Shown: positions 1 to 5,272 of the stretch, piece by piece
Layout of the letters: every line of letters begins with the position of its first letter
How positions within the stretch are numbered: the first letter of the stretch is position 1
Source: Bacteroidales bacterium UBA1754
GTDB taxonomy: Bacteria; Bacteroidota; Bacteroidia; Bacteroidales; Paludibacteraceae
Length of the DNA: 5,272 nt
Direction: 5' to 3'
NCBI GenBank assembly: GCA_002315615.1
Contig: DCHK01000057.1
Span: 1-5,272 of the forward strand
The notes under the pieces: model-generated
Database searches by the model: none
Seen by the model: the letters and a program-made list of their open reading frames with translations, nothing else
What the model was told of the DNA's origin: nothing
Program-made: the position numbers and the translations under genes

Positions 1-454
1 CACCACAACCAGGAGTCATTTCAATATTATGAACAAAAGTACCTAATGGAATGTTTTCTAATGGTAATGCATTACCTGTTTTAATATCTACTTCTGTACC
101 ACTGATAACTTTATCACCAACATTTAAACCTTCCGGTGTTAAAATATATCTTTTTTCACCATCTGCATAGAAAAGCAACGCAATTCTTGCAGAACGATTT
201 GGATCATACTCTATTGTTTTAACAATAGCAGGAACACCGTCTTTTTCTCTTCGAAAATCAATTACTCTGAATTTTCTTTTGTGTCCACCACCGATGTAAC
301 GCATTGTCATTTTACCGACATGGTTGCGACCACCAGTTTTTGCTTTACCAAACACAAGAGATTTTTCTGGTGCCTCTGAAGTAATTGTTTCAAAAGTACC
401 AATAACTTTATGTCTTTGCCCCGGTGTTGTGGGTCTTAATTTACGTACAGCCAT
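1..454 (-). CDS. rplB: Large-subunit ribosomal protein uL2 (L2), N-terminal 151 residues, cut by left window edge
   Basis: uL2 is a core protein of the 50S subunit. It binds 23S rRNA, supports subunit joining and lies near the peptidyl-transferase centre. The start codon is at 454–452, five bases after the rplW stop, and the frame is open to the left edge. Visible family landmarks are the N-terminal RPTTPGQRH (residues 7–15), GGRN (51–54), YIGGGHKRK (63–71), DGVPA (82–86) and EYDPNRSARIALL (92–104), followed by the KRYIL strand. This covers the RNA-binding OB-like domain and the beginning of the SH3-like domain. The C-terminal part with the conserved His near the catalytic centre lies outside the window, so intactness cannot be judged. 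The upstream bases read TAATAAAAATG, with no Shine-Dalgarno sequence. Residue 150 is Cys in PGCG, where relatives I recall usually carry Gln or Lys. Identification is secure. Confidence 0.98.
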   Translation of the reverse strand, partial: MAVRKLRPTTPGQRHKVIGTFETITSEAPEKSLVFGKAKTGGRNHVGKMTMRYIGGGHKRKFRVIDFRREKDGVPAIVKTIEYDPNRSARIALLFYADGEKRYILTPEGLNVGDKVISGTEVDIKTGNALPLENIPLGTFVHNIEMTPGCG

Positions 455-459
455 TTTTA

Positions 460-750
460 TTAAATATTACCGTAAAAATCTATTTTATCTCCTTCTTTGA
501 CAGTTACAATAGCTTTTTTATAGTCAGAAGCCTTGCCGTTAATCATACCGCTTTTTGTGTAGCGAGATTTATTTTTACCAAGAACATTCATTGTATTTAC
601 ATCAAGCACTGTAACATTATACATTTCTTCGACTGCTTTTTGAATTTGCAGTTTGTTAGCATCAATTGCTACACGAAAAGCATAACGATTGAGTTTTTCG
701 CTCATTGCGTTAGCTTTTTCTGTTACTATAGGTTTGATTATAATATCCAT
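460..750 (-). CDS. rplW: Large-subunit ribosomal protein uL23 (L23)
   Basis: uL23 binds domain III of 23S rRNA at the mouth of the polypeptide exit tunnel. In bacteria it is the docking point for trigger factor and the signal recognition particle. The product is 96 residues, close to the usual 95–100. It opens with the family's IIIKPIVTEKA motif (residues 3–13). Glu11 in TEK corresponds by alignment to the E. coli Glu18 used by trigger factor. The helix ANKLQIQKAVEEMYNV (31–46) is followed by the VNTM strand. The basic loop GKNKSRYTKSGMINGKASDYKKA (around 58–80) is the tunnel-side hairpin. The end, KEGDKIDFYGNI, closes the fold. The gene starts five bases after rplD and ends five bases before rplB, so it is probably translationally coupled to both. 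The start context is CCTAAGTAAGATG, with no Shine-Dalgarno sequence. No anomalies were seen. Confidence 0.98.
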   Translation of the reverse strand: MDIIIKPIVTEKANAMSEKLNRYAFRVAIDANKLQIQKAVEEMYNVTVLDVNTMNVLGKNKSRYTKSGMINGKASDYKKAIVTVKEGDKIDFYGNI

Positions 751-755
751 CTTAC

Positions 756-1385
756 TTAGGCATTAAAAATTTTATCTATTTTAGCAATCGAGCTTTCAGT
801 AAGCAAAAGCACGTTGGCATTGAGGATTCCGTAGGTGTTCATCTCATCTGCCAAAGCAACTTTACTATCTTTCAAATTTCGAGCCGACAAATATACGTAT
901 TTATTTGATTCTGATAAAATTAAAAGGGTCTTTTTATCAGCCACTTGTAGATTTTTTAACATTTCTACATATTCTTTAGTTTTTGGAGCGTTAAAATTAA
1001 CATCTTCAAGAACTACGATCTTATTGTCAGCAGCTTTGTATGACAAAGCAGATTTACGAGCTAATTGCTTAACTTTTTTATTCAATTTGAAGCTATAGTC
1101 GCGTGGAACCGGACCGAATACACGACCACCACCTACACGAACTGGTGACTTGATATCACCTGGACGAGCGCCACCACCACCTTTTTGTCTTCCAAGTTTT
1201 CTTGTACTTCCAGCCAATTCGCTTCTTTCTTTAGATTTATGAGTTCCTTGACGTTGGTTAGCCAAGAATTGTTTAACATCCAAATAAATAGCGTGATCGT
1301 TTGGCTCAATTGCAAAAATTGCATCGTTCAACGAAACAACTTTACCGGTTTCTTCACCTTTTATGTTATATACTTTCAGTTCCAT
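756..1385 (-). CDS. rplD: Large-subunit ribosomal protein uL4 (L4)
   Basis: uL4 is a primary 23S rRNA binder whose long loop reaches into the nascent-peptide tunnel. In E. coli it also represses its own S10 operon. The product is 209 residues (E. coli 201). The globular N-terminal part begins MELKVYNIKGEETGK. The extended loop runs from about residue 44 to 92, with RQGTHKSKERSE, GRQKGGGGARPG (65–76), IKSPVRVGGGRVFGP and then the conserved LNKK after PRDYSF. The C-terminal half has KKTLLIL and ending strands typical of the Rossmann-like body. Lys68 aligns with E. coli Lys63, a macrolide-resistance position. The E. coli GTGR stretch reads GGGG here, which I recall as usual in Bacteroidota. The start codon shares its A with the last base of the rplC stop (UAAUG), which suggests stop–restart translation from rplC. 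No separate ribosome binding site is visible. Confidence 0.98.
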   Translation of the reverse strand: MELKVYNIKGEETGKVVSLNDAIFAIEPNDHAIYLDVKQFLANQRQGTHKSKERSELAGSTRKLGRQKGGGGARPGDIKSPVRVGGGRVFGPVPRDYSFKLNKKVKQLARKSALSYKAADNKIVVLEDVNFNAPKTKEYVEMLKNLQVADKKTLLILSESNKYVYLSARNLKDSKVALADEMNTYGILNANVLLLTESSIAKIDKIFNA

Positions 1386-2005
1386 TATTTATTGATAATT
1401 ACGATTGAACCTTTAGCTCCAGGTAAAGAACCTTTCAAAAGAATAAGATTGCTTTCTGGAATTACTTTAAGAACTTGAATGTTTTGAACAGTTACAGTGT
1501 CACCACCAGTTCTACCAGCCATTCTCATTCCTTTGAATACTTTTGAAGGGAACGAAGATGCACCAAGAGAACCAGGAGCACGAAGACGGTTATGTTGACC
1601 GTGTGTTGACTGACCAACACCACCAAAACCATGTCTTTTTACTACACCTTGGTAACCTTTACCTTTAGATGTTCCAACTACATCAACCCAATCTTCATCG
1701 GCAAAAACTTTGTCGACAGTGAGGGTGTCACCCAATTTGATTTCTGAATCAAATCCTTTGAACTCAACCAAGTGTCTCTTTGCCGTTGTACCTGATTTTT
1801 TGAAGTGACCCAATTCTGCTTTTGAAGTATTTTTTTCTTTTTTCTCTTCAAAGCCTAATTGCAATGCTTCATAGCCATCATTTTCCACAGTTTTAACCTG
1901 TGTAACGACACAAGGACCAGCTTCGATAACAGTGCATGCTAAATTTTTACCATCAGCACTGAAAACGGATGTCATTCCGATTTTTTTTCCAATTAATCCT
2001 GGCAT
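1385..2005 (-). CDS. rplC: Large-subunit ribosomal protein uL3 (L3)
   Basis: uL3 is an early-assembly protein of the 50S subunit. Its long loop reaches toward the peptidyl-transferase centre. The product is 206 residues (E. coli 209), beginning MPGLIGKKIGMTSVFSADG, the normal family N-terminus. The signature region runs VGTSKGKGYQGVVKRHGF (about 110–127) and GGVGQSTHGQHNR, then LRAPGSLGASSFPSKVFKG and MRMAGRTGGDTVTVQN. The end, LKGSLPGAKGSIVIINK, matches the family. In E. coli, Gln150 in the GQNQTPGK segment is methylated by PrmB. The aligned segment here is GASSFPSK, so a Ser stands at that position and the methyl-acceptor Gln is missing. The gene starts 13 bases after rpsJ and its stop overlaps the rplD start by one base. 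The upstream sequence AAATTGAAATG has no Shine-Dalgarno sequence. Confidence 0.98.
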   Translation of the reverse strand: MPGLIGKKIGMTSVFSADGKNLACTVIEAGPCVVTQVKTVENDGYEALQLGFEEKKEKNTSKAELGHFKKSGTTAKRHLVEFKGFDSEIKLGDTLTVDKVFADEDWVDVVGTSKGKGYQGVVKRHGFGGVGQSTHGQHNRLRAPGSLGASSFPSKVFKGMRMAGRTGGDTVTVQNIQVLKVIPESNLILLKGSLPGAKGSIVIINK

Positions 2006-2018
2006 TTCAATTTAATAT

Positions 2019-2327
2019 TTAAGATACTTTAATTTCTACTTCTACTCCACTAGGAAGTTCCAATTTCATCAATGCATCAACAGTTTTAGCAGTTGAGCTG
2101 TAAATGTCAATCAAACGTTTGAAAGAAGACAATTCAAATTGCTCTCTTGATTTTTTATTAACGAAAGTTGAACGGTTTACAGTGAAAATTTGTTTGTGAG
2201 TTGGTAATGGAATAGGACCACTAACAATTGCACCTGTGGCTTTTACTGTTTTTACAATTTTTTCAGCTGATTTGTCAACCAAGCTGTGATCGTAAGATTT
2301 TAATTTAATTCTAATTTTTTGACTCAT
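2019..2327 (-). CDS. rpsJ: Small-subunit ribosomal protein uS10 (S10, NusE)
   Basis: uS10 belongs to the head of the 30S subunit. It also acts as NusE, which pairs with NusB in rRNA antitermination and contacts NusG to link transcription with translation. The product is 102 residues (E. coli 103). It shows IRIKLKSYDH (residues 5–14), the helix with AEKIVKTVKATGA, the highly conserved GPIPLPTHKQIFTV (about 37–50) at the head of the long loop, FVNKKSREQFE, then LIDIYSSTAKTVDALMKLELPSGVEVEI. The start at 2327 gives the standard N-terminus MSQKIRIKL, and an in-frame stop lies five codons upstream, so the start is well defined. It is the first gene of the S10 part of the cluster and follows the stem-loop spacer after fusA. 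The leader ends TTTTAAAAAAATG, with no Shine-Dalgarno sequence. Confidence 0.98.
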   Translation of the reverse strand: MSQKIRIKLKSYDHSLVDKSAEKIVKTVKATGAIVSGPIPLPTHKQIFTVNRSTFVNKKSREQFELSSFKRLIDIYSSTAKTVDALMKLELPSGVEVEIKVS

Positions 2328-2331
2328 TTTT

Positions 2332-2398
2332 TTAAAACATTAATAATTTATAAATAAGCATCTGGTTAAGAGTCATTCACTAACCAGATGCTGTTTTT
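2332..2398 (-). other. fusA–rpsJ intergenic spacer at the str/S10 junction
   Basis: In transcription direction this AT-rich spacer begins with an A-run right after the fusA stop. It then carries the 12-bp stem-loop at 2392–2357, an AT-only stretch, and the A-rich start region of rpsJ. In E. coli, tufA and a promoter plus the uL4-responsive S10 leader lie between fusA and rpsJ; here there is no tuf gene. I found no convincing Bacteroidota-type promoter (TTTG and TAnnTTTG boxes) in it, so readthrough from the upstream str genes is the simplest source of the S10 transcript. Whether the spacer regulates anything is inference from position. Confidence 0.5.
2357..2392. terminator. Perfect 12-bp stem-loop between fusA and rpsJ, terminator- or attenuator-like
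   Basis: The arms at 2357–2368 (AGCATCTGGTTA) and 2381–2392 (TAACCAGATGCT) are exact reverse complements, with a 12-base loop at 2369–2380. Read on the plus strand, the stem is followed by one G and seven T (2394–2400), the shape of a classic intrinsic terminator, but no plus-strand gene ends here. Read on the minus strand, the direction of all genes, the hairpin starts six bases after the fusA stop codon and is followed by TTATTTATAAATT, which is T-rich but not a clean U-run. It could be a partial terminator or attenuator setting fusA versus S10 expression, an RNase processing or 3'-end stabilising element, or a block to antisense transcription. The structure is directly visible; the role is not known. 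Confidence 0.6.
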
Positions 2399-4516
2399 TT
2401 ACAATAGGTCTACTCTACCTTTAGCTTCGGCAACTACTTCTTTAGCAATAGCAGTAGAAACTTCAGCATAGTGAGAGAATTCCATTGAAGATGTTGCACG
2501 TCCAGAAGTGATAGTACGCAAAGCAGTTACATAACCGAACAATTCAGCCAATGGAACTTTCGCTTTAACGACACGAGCACCAGAACGATTTGATTCCATA
2601 CCTTCAACTTGGCCACGACGTTTGTTCAAGTCGCCAATTACATCACCCATATTTTCTTCAGGAGTAACTACTTCAAGTTTCATAATAGGCTCCATCAAAA
2701 CAGGTTTTGCTTTTGCACTTGCATTTTTATATGCTTGAATAGCACAAATTTCGAATGACAATTGGTCAGAGTCAACTGGGTGGTAAGAACCATCGACAAC
2801 AACAACTTTCAAAGAATCTACTGGATAACCTGCAAGTACACCAGTTTTCATTGCTGTTTGGAAACCTTTTTGGATAGAAGGGATAAATTCTTTAGGAATA
2901 TTACCACCTTTAACCTCATCAACAAATTGAAGTCCGTTTCCTTCGAAAGATTCGTCAACAGGACCTACTTTCAACAACATATCGGCGTATTTACCACGAC
3001 CACCAGATTGTTTTTTATAAGTCTCACGAAGTTCAACTGTAGAAGTGATTGCTTCTTTGTACGCAACTTGAGGACGACCTTGGTTACATTCAACTTTGAA
3101 CTCACGTTTCAAACGGTCTATAATGATATCGAGGTGAAGCTCACCCATACCTTCGATAATTGTTTGACCAGAAGCCTCATCTGTTTTAACACGGAATGTA
3201 GGGTCTTCTTCTGCCAATTTTCCAAGACCGATACCCAATTTATCGATATCTTTTTGAGTTTTAGGTTCGATAGAAATACCAATCACAGGATCAGGGAATT
3301 CCATTGATTCAAGAGTGATAGGATTATTTTCATCGCACAAAGTATCACCAGTACGAATATCTTTGAAACCAACACCAGCACCAATATCACCAGCTGAAAT
3401 TACATCAACAGGATTTTGTTTGTTTGAGTGCATCTGGAAGATACGAGAAATACGTTCTTTTTTGTCAGAACGAGGATTGTAAACGTAAGAACCAGCATCG
3501 AGTTTACCAGAATAAACACGGAAGAAACAAAGACGACCTACATAAGGGTCTGTAGCGATTTTGAACGCCAATGCACAAAGAGGTTGATCTTCGTTTGGTT
3601 CGCGAGTAATTGCTTCATCATTACGAGGGTCGGTACCATTGATAACAGGAGTATCCAATGGACTTGGTAAGTATGCACAAACTGCGTCAAGCATTGTTTG
3701 AACACCTTTGTTTTTGAATGAAGAACCACAAATTACTGGGAAGATTTGCATGCTTGTACAACCTTTGCGGATAGCAACACGAATTTCATCTTCAGTAATT
3801 GTAGAAGGATCTGAGAAGTATTTTTCCATCAAAACATCGTCGAACTCTGCTACAGTTTCAAGCATTTTATCACGCCATTCTGCTGCTTCGTCGGCAAGAT
3901 TTGCAGGAATTTCTTCTTCAGTATATTCTGCACCCATTGTTTCGTCATGCCAAAGAATTGCTTTCATTTTAACGAGGTCAACGACACCTTTGAAAGTTTC
4001 TTCTGCACCAATAGGAATTTGAATTGGACAAGGAGTTGCGCCAAGAACCTCTTTAATTTGGCTTACTACATCAAAGAAATTAGCACCTGAACGGTCCATT
4101 TTGTTAACGTAGCAAATACGAGGTACATCATATTTATCAGCTTGACGCCAAACTGTTTCTGATTGAGGTTGTACACCACCAACAGCACAGAAAGTAGCAA
4201 CAGCACCATCAAGGATACGAAGTGAACGCTCTACCTCAACAGTAAAGTCCACGTGACCCGGGGTGTCAATCAAGTTGATTTTATACTTATTATCTTTGTA
4301 ATTCCAGAATGTAGTAGTAGCAGCAGAAGTGATGGTTATACCACGTTCTTGCTCTTGTTCCATCCAGTCCATTGTTGCTGCACCATCGTGAACTTCACCA
4401 ATTTTGTGAGTCAAACCTGTGTAGAACAATATACGTTCTGATGTAGTAGTTTTACCGGCATCAATGTGAGCCATAATACCGATATTTCTTGTATAATGTA
4501 AGTCTGCTTTAGCCAT
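2399..4516 (-). CDS. fusA: Elongation factor G (EF-G), ribosomal translocase GTPase
   Basis: EF-G uses GTP to move tRNAs and mRNA through the ribosome and, with RRF, recycles ribosomes. The product is 705 residues (E. coli 704) and complete. GTPase motifs in order are AHIDAGKTT (P-loop, 16–24), RGITI (switch I, 58–62), DTPGH (84–88, catalytic-type His88), NKMD (138–141) and CGSSFKNKG (263–271). Domain II follows from about 310. Domain III includes GQTIIEGMGELHLDI (450–464). Domain IV has the tip loop QSGGRGKYA (503–511) and GSYHPVDS with His579, equivalent to E. coli His583. Domain V begins near PIMKLEVVTPEENMGDVIGDL (610–630). With every GTPase motif present and its str-operon location, this is the canonical housekeeping EF-G, not the GTPase-deficient EF-G2 paralogue known in Bacteroides. 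It starts 20 bases after rpsG; the leader GAAATAGAAAATG has no Shine-Dalgarno sequence. Confidence 0.99.
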   Translation of the reverse strand: MAKADLHYTRNIGIMAHIDAGKTTTSERILFYTGLTHKIGEVHDGAATMDWMEQEQERGITITSAATTTFWNYKDNKYKINLIDTPGHVDFTVEVERSLRILDGAVATFCAVGGVQPQSETVWRQADKYDVPRICYVNKMDRSGANFFDVVSQIKEVLGATPCPIQIPIGAEETFKGVVDLVKMKAILWHDETMGAEYTEEEIPANLADEAAEWRDKMLETVAEFDDVLMEKYFSDPSTITEDEIRVAIRKGCTSMQIFPVICGSSFKNKGVQTMLDAVCAYLPSPLDTPVINGTDPRNDEAITREPNEDQPLCALAFKIATDPYVGRLCFFRVYSGKLDAGSYVYNPRSDKKERISRIFQMHSNKQNPVDVISAGDIGAGVGFKDIRTGDTLCDENNPITLESMEFPDPVIGISIEPKTQKDIDKLGIGLGKLAEEDPTFRVKTDEASGQTIIEGMGELHLDIIIDRLKREFKVECNQGRPQVAYKEAITSTVELRETYKKQSGGRGKYADMLLKVGPVDESFEGNGLQFVDEVKGGNIPKEFIPSIQKGFQTAMKTGVLAGYPVDSLKVVVVDGSYHPVDSDQLSFEICAIQAYKNASAKAKPVLMEPIMKLEVVTPEENMGDVIGDLNKRRGQVEGMESNRSGARVVKAKVPLAELFGYVTALRTITSGRATSSMEFSHYAEVSTAIAKEVVAEAKGRVDLL

Positions 4517-4536
4517 TTTCTATTTCGGTTAAAAGA

Positions 4537-5013
4537 TTAAAATCTGAAGTGAGCGAAAGCACGGTTAGCTTCTGCCATTTTGTGCATATCTTCTTTTTTC
4601 TTGAATGCTCCACCTTGTTGGTTGAAAGCGTCAACGATTTCAGCTGTTAATTTTTCAGCCATTGAACGTCCACCACGTTTACGTGAGAACAAAATCAAGT
4701 TTTTCATAGAAATAGATTCTTTTCTATCTGGGCGAATTTCGGTAGGAACTTGGAAAGTAGCACCACCAACACGGCGAGATTTAACCTCTACTTGCGGAGT
4801 AATGTTTTCCAATGCTTTTTTCCAGATATCGAGAGCAGTACCTTCTTCATTAGGGAGTTTTGCTTTTACACCATCGAGAGCAGTATAAAAGATTTCGAAA
4901 GCGGTAGATTTTTTACCGTCATACATAAGATGGTTAACAAATTTTGTAACCATAACGTCATTAAAAACTGGATCAGGTAATACAATCCGTTTTTTAGGTG
5001 TCGCTTTTCTCAT
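4537..5013 (-). CDS. rpsG: Small-subunit ribosomal protein uS7 (S7)
   Basis: uS7 nucleates assembly of the 30S head by binding the 3' major domain of 16S rRNA, and it lines the E site. In E. coli it also represses the str operon by binding the rpsL–rpsG spacer. The product is 158 residues (E. coli 156 or 179 depending on strain). It begins MRKATPKKR and has the signature DPVFNDVMVTKFVNHLMYDG (14–33) followed by KKSTA. It then has the rRNA-contacting beta-hairpin VEVKSRRVGGATFQVPTEI (75–93), IRPDRKE, and the C-terminal helices with RSMAEKLTAEI and HKMAEANRAFAHFRF. The start at 5013 gives the family N-terminus exactly and follows a strongly A-rich leader without a Shine-Dalgarno sequence. It lies 133 bases downstream of rpsL, the widest gap in the window, and 20 bases before fusA. 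Confidence 0.98.
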   Translation of the reverse strand: MRKATPKKRIVLPDPVFNDVMVTKFVNHLMYDGKKSTAFEIFYTALDGVKAKLPNEEGTALDIWKKALENITPQVEVKSRRVGGATFQVPTEIRPDRKESISMKNLILFSRKRGGRSMAEKLTAEIVDAFNQQGGAFKKKEDMHKMAEANRAFAHFRF

Positions 5014-5042
5014 TTTTATTTTTAATTTTCGTTTTTGTTTTT
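5014..5042 (-). promoter_or_regulatory. A-tract translation leader of rpsG
   Basis: In the mRNA sense, 23 of the 29 bases just upstream of the rpsG ATG are A. They are arranged as five A-runs of four or five bases, separated by one to three other bases, ending TAAAAATG. There is no GGAG-like element. Bacteroidota ribosomes are known to hide the anti-Shine-Dalgarno sequence and to favour A-rich, unstructured starts with A at -3. This stretch fits such an initiation region for a highly translated gene. The composition is seen directly; the role as an enhancer is inferred. Confidence 0.55.
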
Positions 5043-5146
5043 GGTTGCTTTTTTATTGCGCTTCAACAAGTTACTCTAAACTTATTTACTCAACCTGTGG
5101 CAAATTATGCTCCAACAAACTCAAACAGTTTATTACTTATTTATAA
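5043..5146 (-). other. Upstream part of the rpsL–rpsG spacer; possible uS7 feedback region
   Basis: Together with the A-tract leader this makes the 133-bp gap between rpsL and rpsG, much longer than the other gaps. No ORF of note, tRNA or strong terminator is present. Only weak short pairings are visible: AAACT/AGTTT arms at 5117–5121 and 5127–5131, AAGTT/AACTT arms at 5068–5072 and 5079–5083, and a possible longer-range GGTTG/CAACC pair at 5043–5047 and 5091–5095. In E. coli, uS7 represses its own operon by binding this same intercistronic region. A similar role here rests on position only, since I cannot see the E. coli structure. Confidence 0.3.
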
Positions 5147-5272
5147 TTATTTCTTTTTTGCAGGTGTTGCTGCTTGTCCTGGTTTTGGGCGTTTTGCTCC
5201 ATATTTAGAGCGACGTTGCAAACGACCATTAACTCCAGCGGTATCCAAAGTACCACGAACGATGTGATAACG
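5147..5272 (-). CDS. rpsL: Small-subunit ribosomal protein uS12 (S12), C-terminal 41 residues, cut by right window edge
   Basis: uS12 sits at the 30S decoding centre and controls accuracy; changes in its loops cause streptomycin resistance. Only the last 41 codons and the TAA stop (5149–5147) are inside the window. The frame reads RYHIVRGTLDTAGVNGRLQR, then RSKYGAKRPK, matching the family's C-terminal YHxVRGxLD and RSKYGxKRPK motifs. It ends with a short tail, PGQAATPAKKK. Such an Ala/Pro/Lys-rich extension beyond RPK is, as I recall, usual in Bacteroidota and absent in E. coli. The decoding loops with the streptomycin-determining lysines lie outside the window and cannot be assessed. It is the most upstream visible gene of the cluster. 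Confidence 0.96.
   Translation of the reverse strand, partial: RYHIVRGTLDTAGVNGRLQRRSKYGAKRPKPGQAATPAKKK

Noticed and set aside
424..759. A 111-codon plus-strand open frame opposite rplW and the start of rplB
   Set aside because: The Phe/Ile/Cys-rich translation is the reverse complement of Lys/Asn-rich ribosomal protein codons; no independent start signal or homology is evident.
2332..2376. A 14-codon minus-strand ORF beginning in the hairpin loop and ending four bases before the rpsJ start, resembling a leader peptide
   Set aside because: It is short, lacks a repeated regulatory codon, has no distinctive start context and is easily expected by chance in AT-rich sequence. Conservation in relatives would be needed to revive it.
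2762..3307. A 181-codon open frame on the plus strand opposite fusA
   Set aside because: It lies wholly inside the EF-G gene, its translation is rich in Phe, Thr and Arg as expected for the complement of biased codons, and it has no recognisable domain.
5068..5091. TTACTC direct repeats at 5071–5076 and 5086–5091 and small AT-rich inverted repeats nearby
   Set aside because: They are only five or six bases long with no supporting symmetry, within chance expectation for this composition.
5077..5104. Possible Bacteroidota promoter on the minus strand in the rpsL–rpsG spacer: TTTG (5104–5101) and TAAGTTTA (5084–5077)
   Set aside because: The -7 box has one mismatch to TAnnTTTG and the 16-base spacing is shorter than usual. 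Such matches are frequent in AT-rich DNA.
4998..5267. An 89-codon plus-strand open frame spanning the rpsL–rpsG spacer with a hydrophobic N-terminus
   Set aside because: The hydrophobic start is the complement of the A-tract leader (poly-T giving Phe), and the rest is antisense to rpsL. It does not look like a real membrane protein.
1..5272. Search for a new system such as a defence island, mobile element, CRISPR array or inserted cargo gene
   Set aside because: About 95 percent of the window is accounted for by eight conserved translation genes in a standard order, with no insertions between them and no direct-repeat boundaries.

Overview
This window is one continuous stretch of the bacterial str–S10 ribosomal protein cluster. 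Every gene lies on the minus strand, so transcription runs from the right edge to the left. The products are all close to textbook family lengths. The chromosome is probably from Bacteroidota, most likely Bacteroidales. The reasons are the AT-rich sequence, the wording of the proteins (the GGGG loop in uL4, the PSKVFKGMRMAGR stretch in uL3, the Lys-rich C-terminal tail of uS12), the direct fusA–rpsJ linkage without tuf, and the absence of Shine-Dalgarno sequences at all seven visible starts. The species cannot be named from this sequence.

Layout in transcription order (right to left): the last 41 codons of rpsL (uS12) at 5272–5147; a 133-bp spacer ending in a very A-rich translation leader; rpsG (uS7) at 5013–4537; a 20-bp gap; fusA (EF-G) at 4516–2399; a 71-bp spacer with a perfect 12-bp stem-loop; rpsJ (uS10/NusE) at 2327–2019; a 13-bp gap; rplC (uL3) at 2005–1385; a one-base UAAUG overlap; rplD (uL4) at 1385–756; a 5-bp gap; rplW (uL23) at 750–460; a 5-bp gap; and the first 151 codons of rplB (uL2), which runs off the left edge. 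All seven visible stop codons are TAA and all seven visible starts are ATG.

The genes jointly supply both ribosomal subunits and the translocation factor. uS12 and uS7 belong to the small subunit's decoding centre and head, and EF-G drives translocation. uS10 sits in the head and doubles as the NusE antitermination factor. uL3, uL4, uL23 and uL2 build the large subunit's core, peptide exit tunnel and tunnel mouth. Tight spacing from rpsJ to rplB argues for one coupled transcript. The two longer spacers (rpsL–rpsG and fusA–rpsJ) are the only places with room for regulatory RNA. They lie where Escherichia coli has its uS7 feedback site and its uL4-controlled S10 leader, respectively.

I found no mobile element, CRISPR array, tRNA, rRNA or unknown gene, and no evidence of a new biological system. 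The observations most worth a second look are the fusA–rpsJ stem-loop, the rpsL–rpsG spacer with its A-tract leader, and lineage-type substitutions at functionally known sites in uL3 and uL4.
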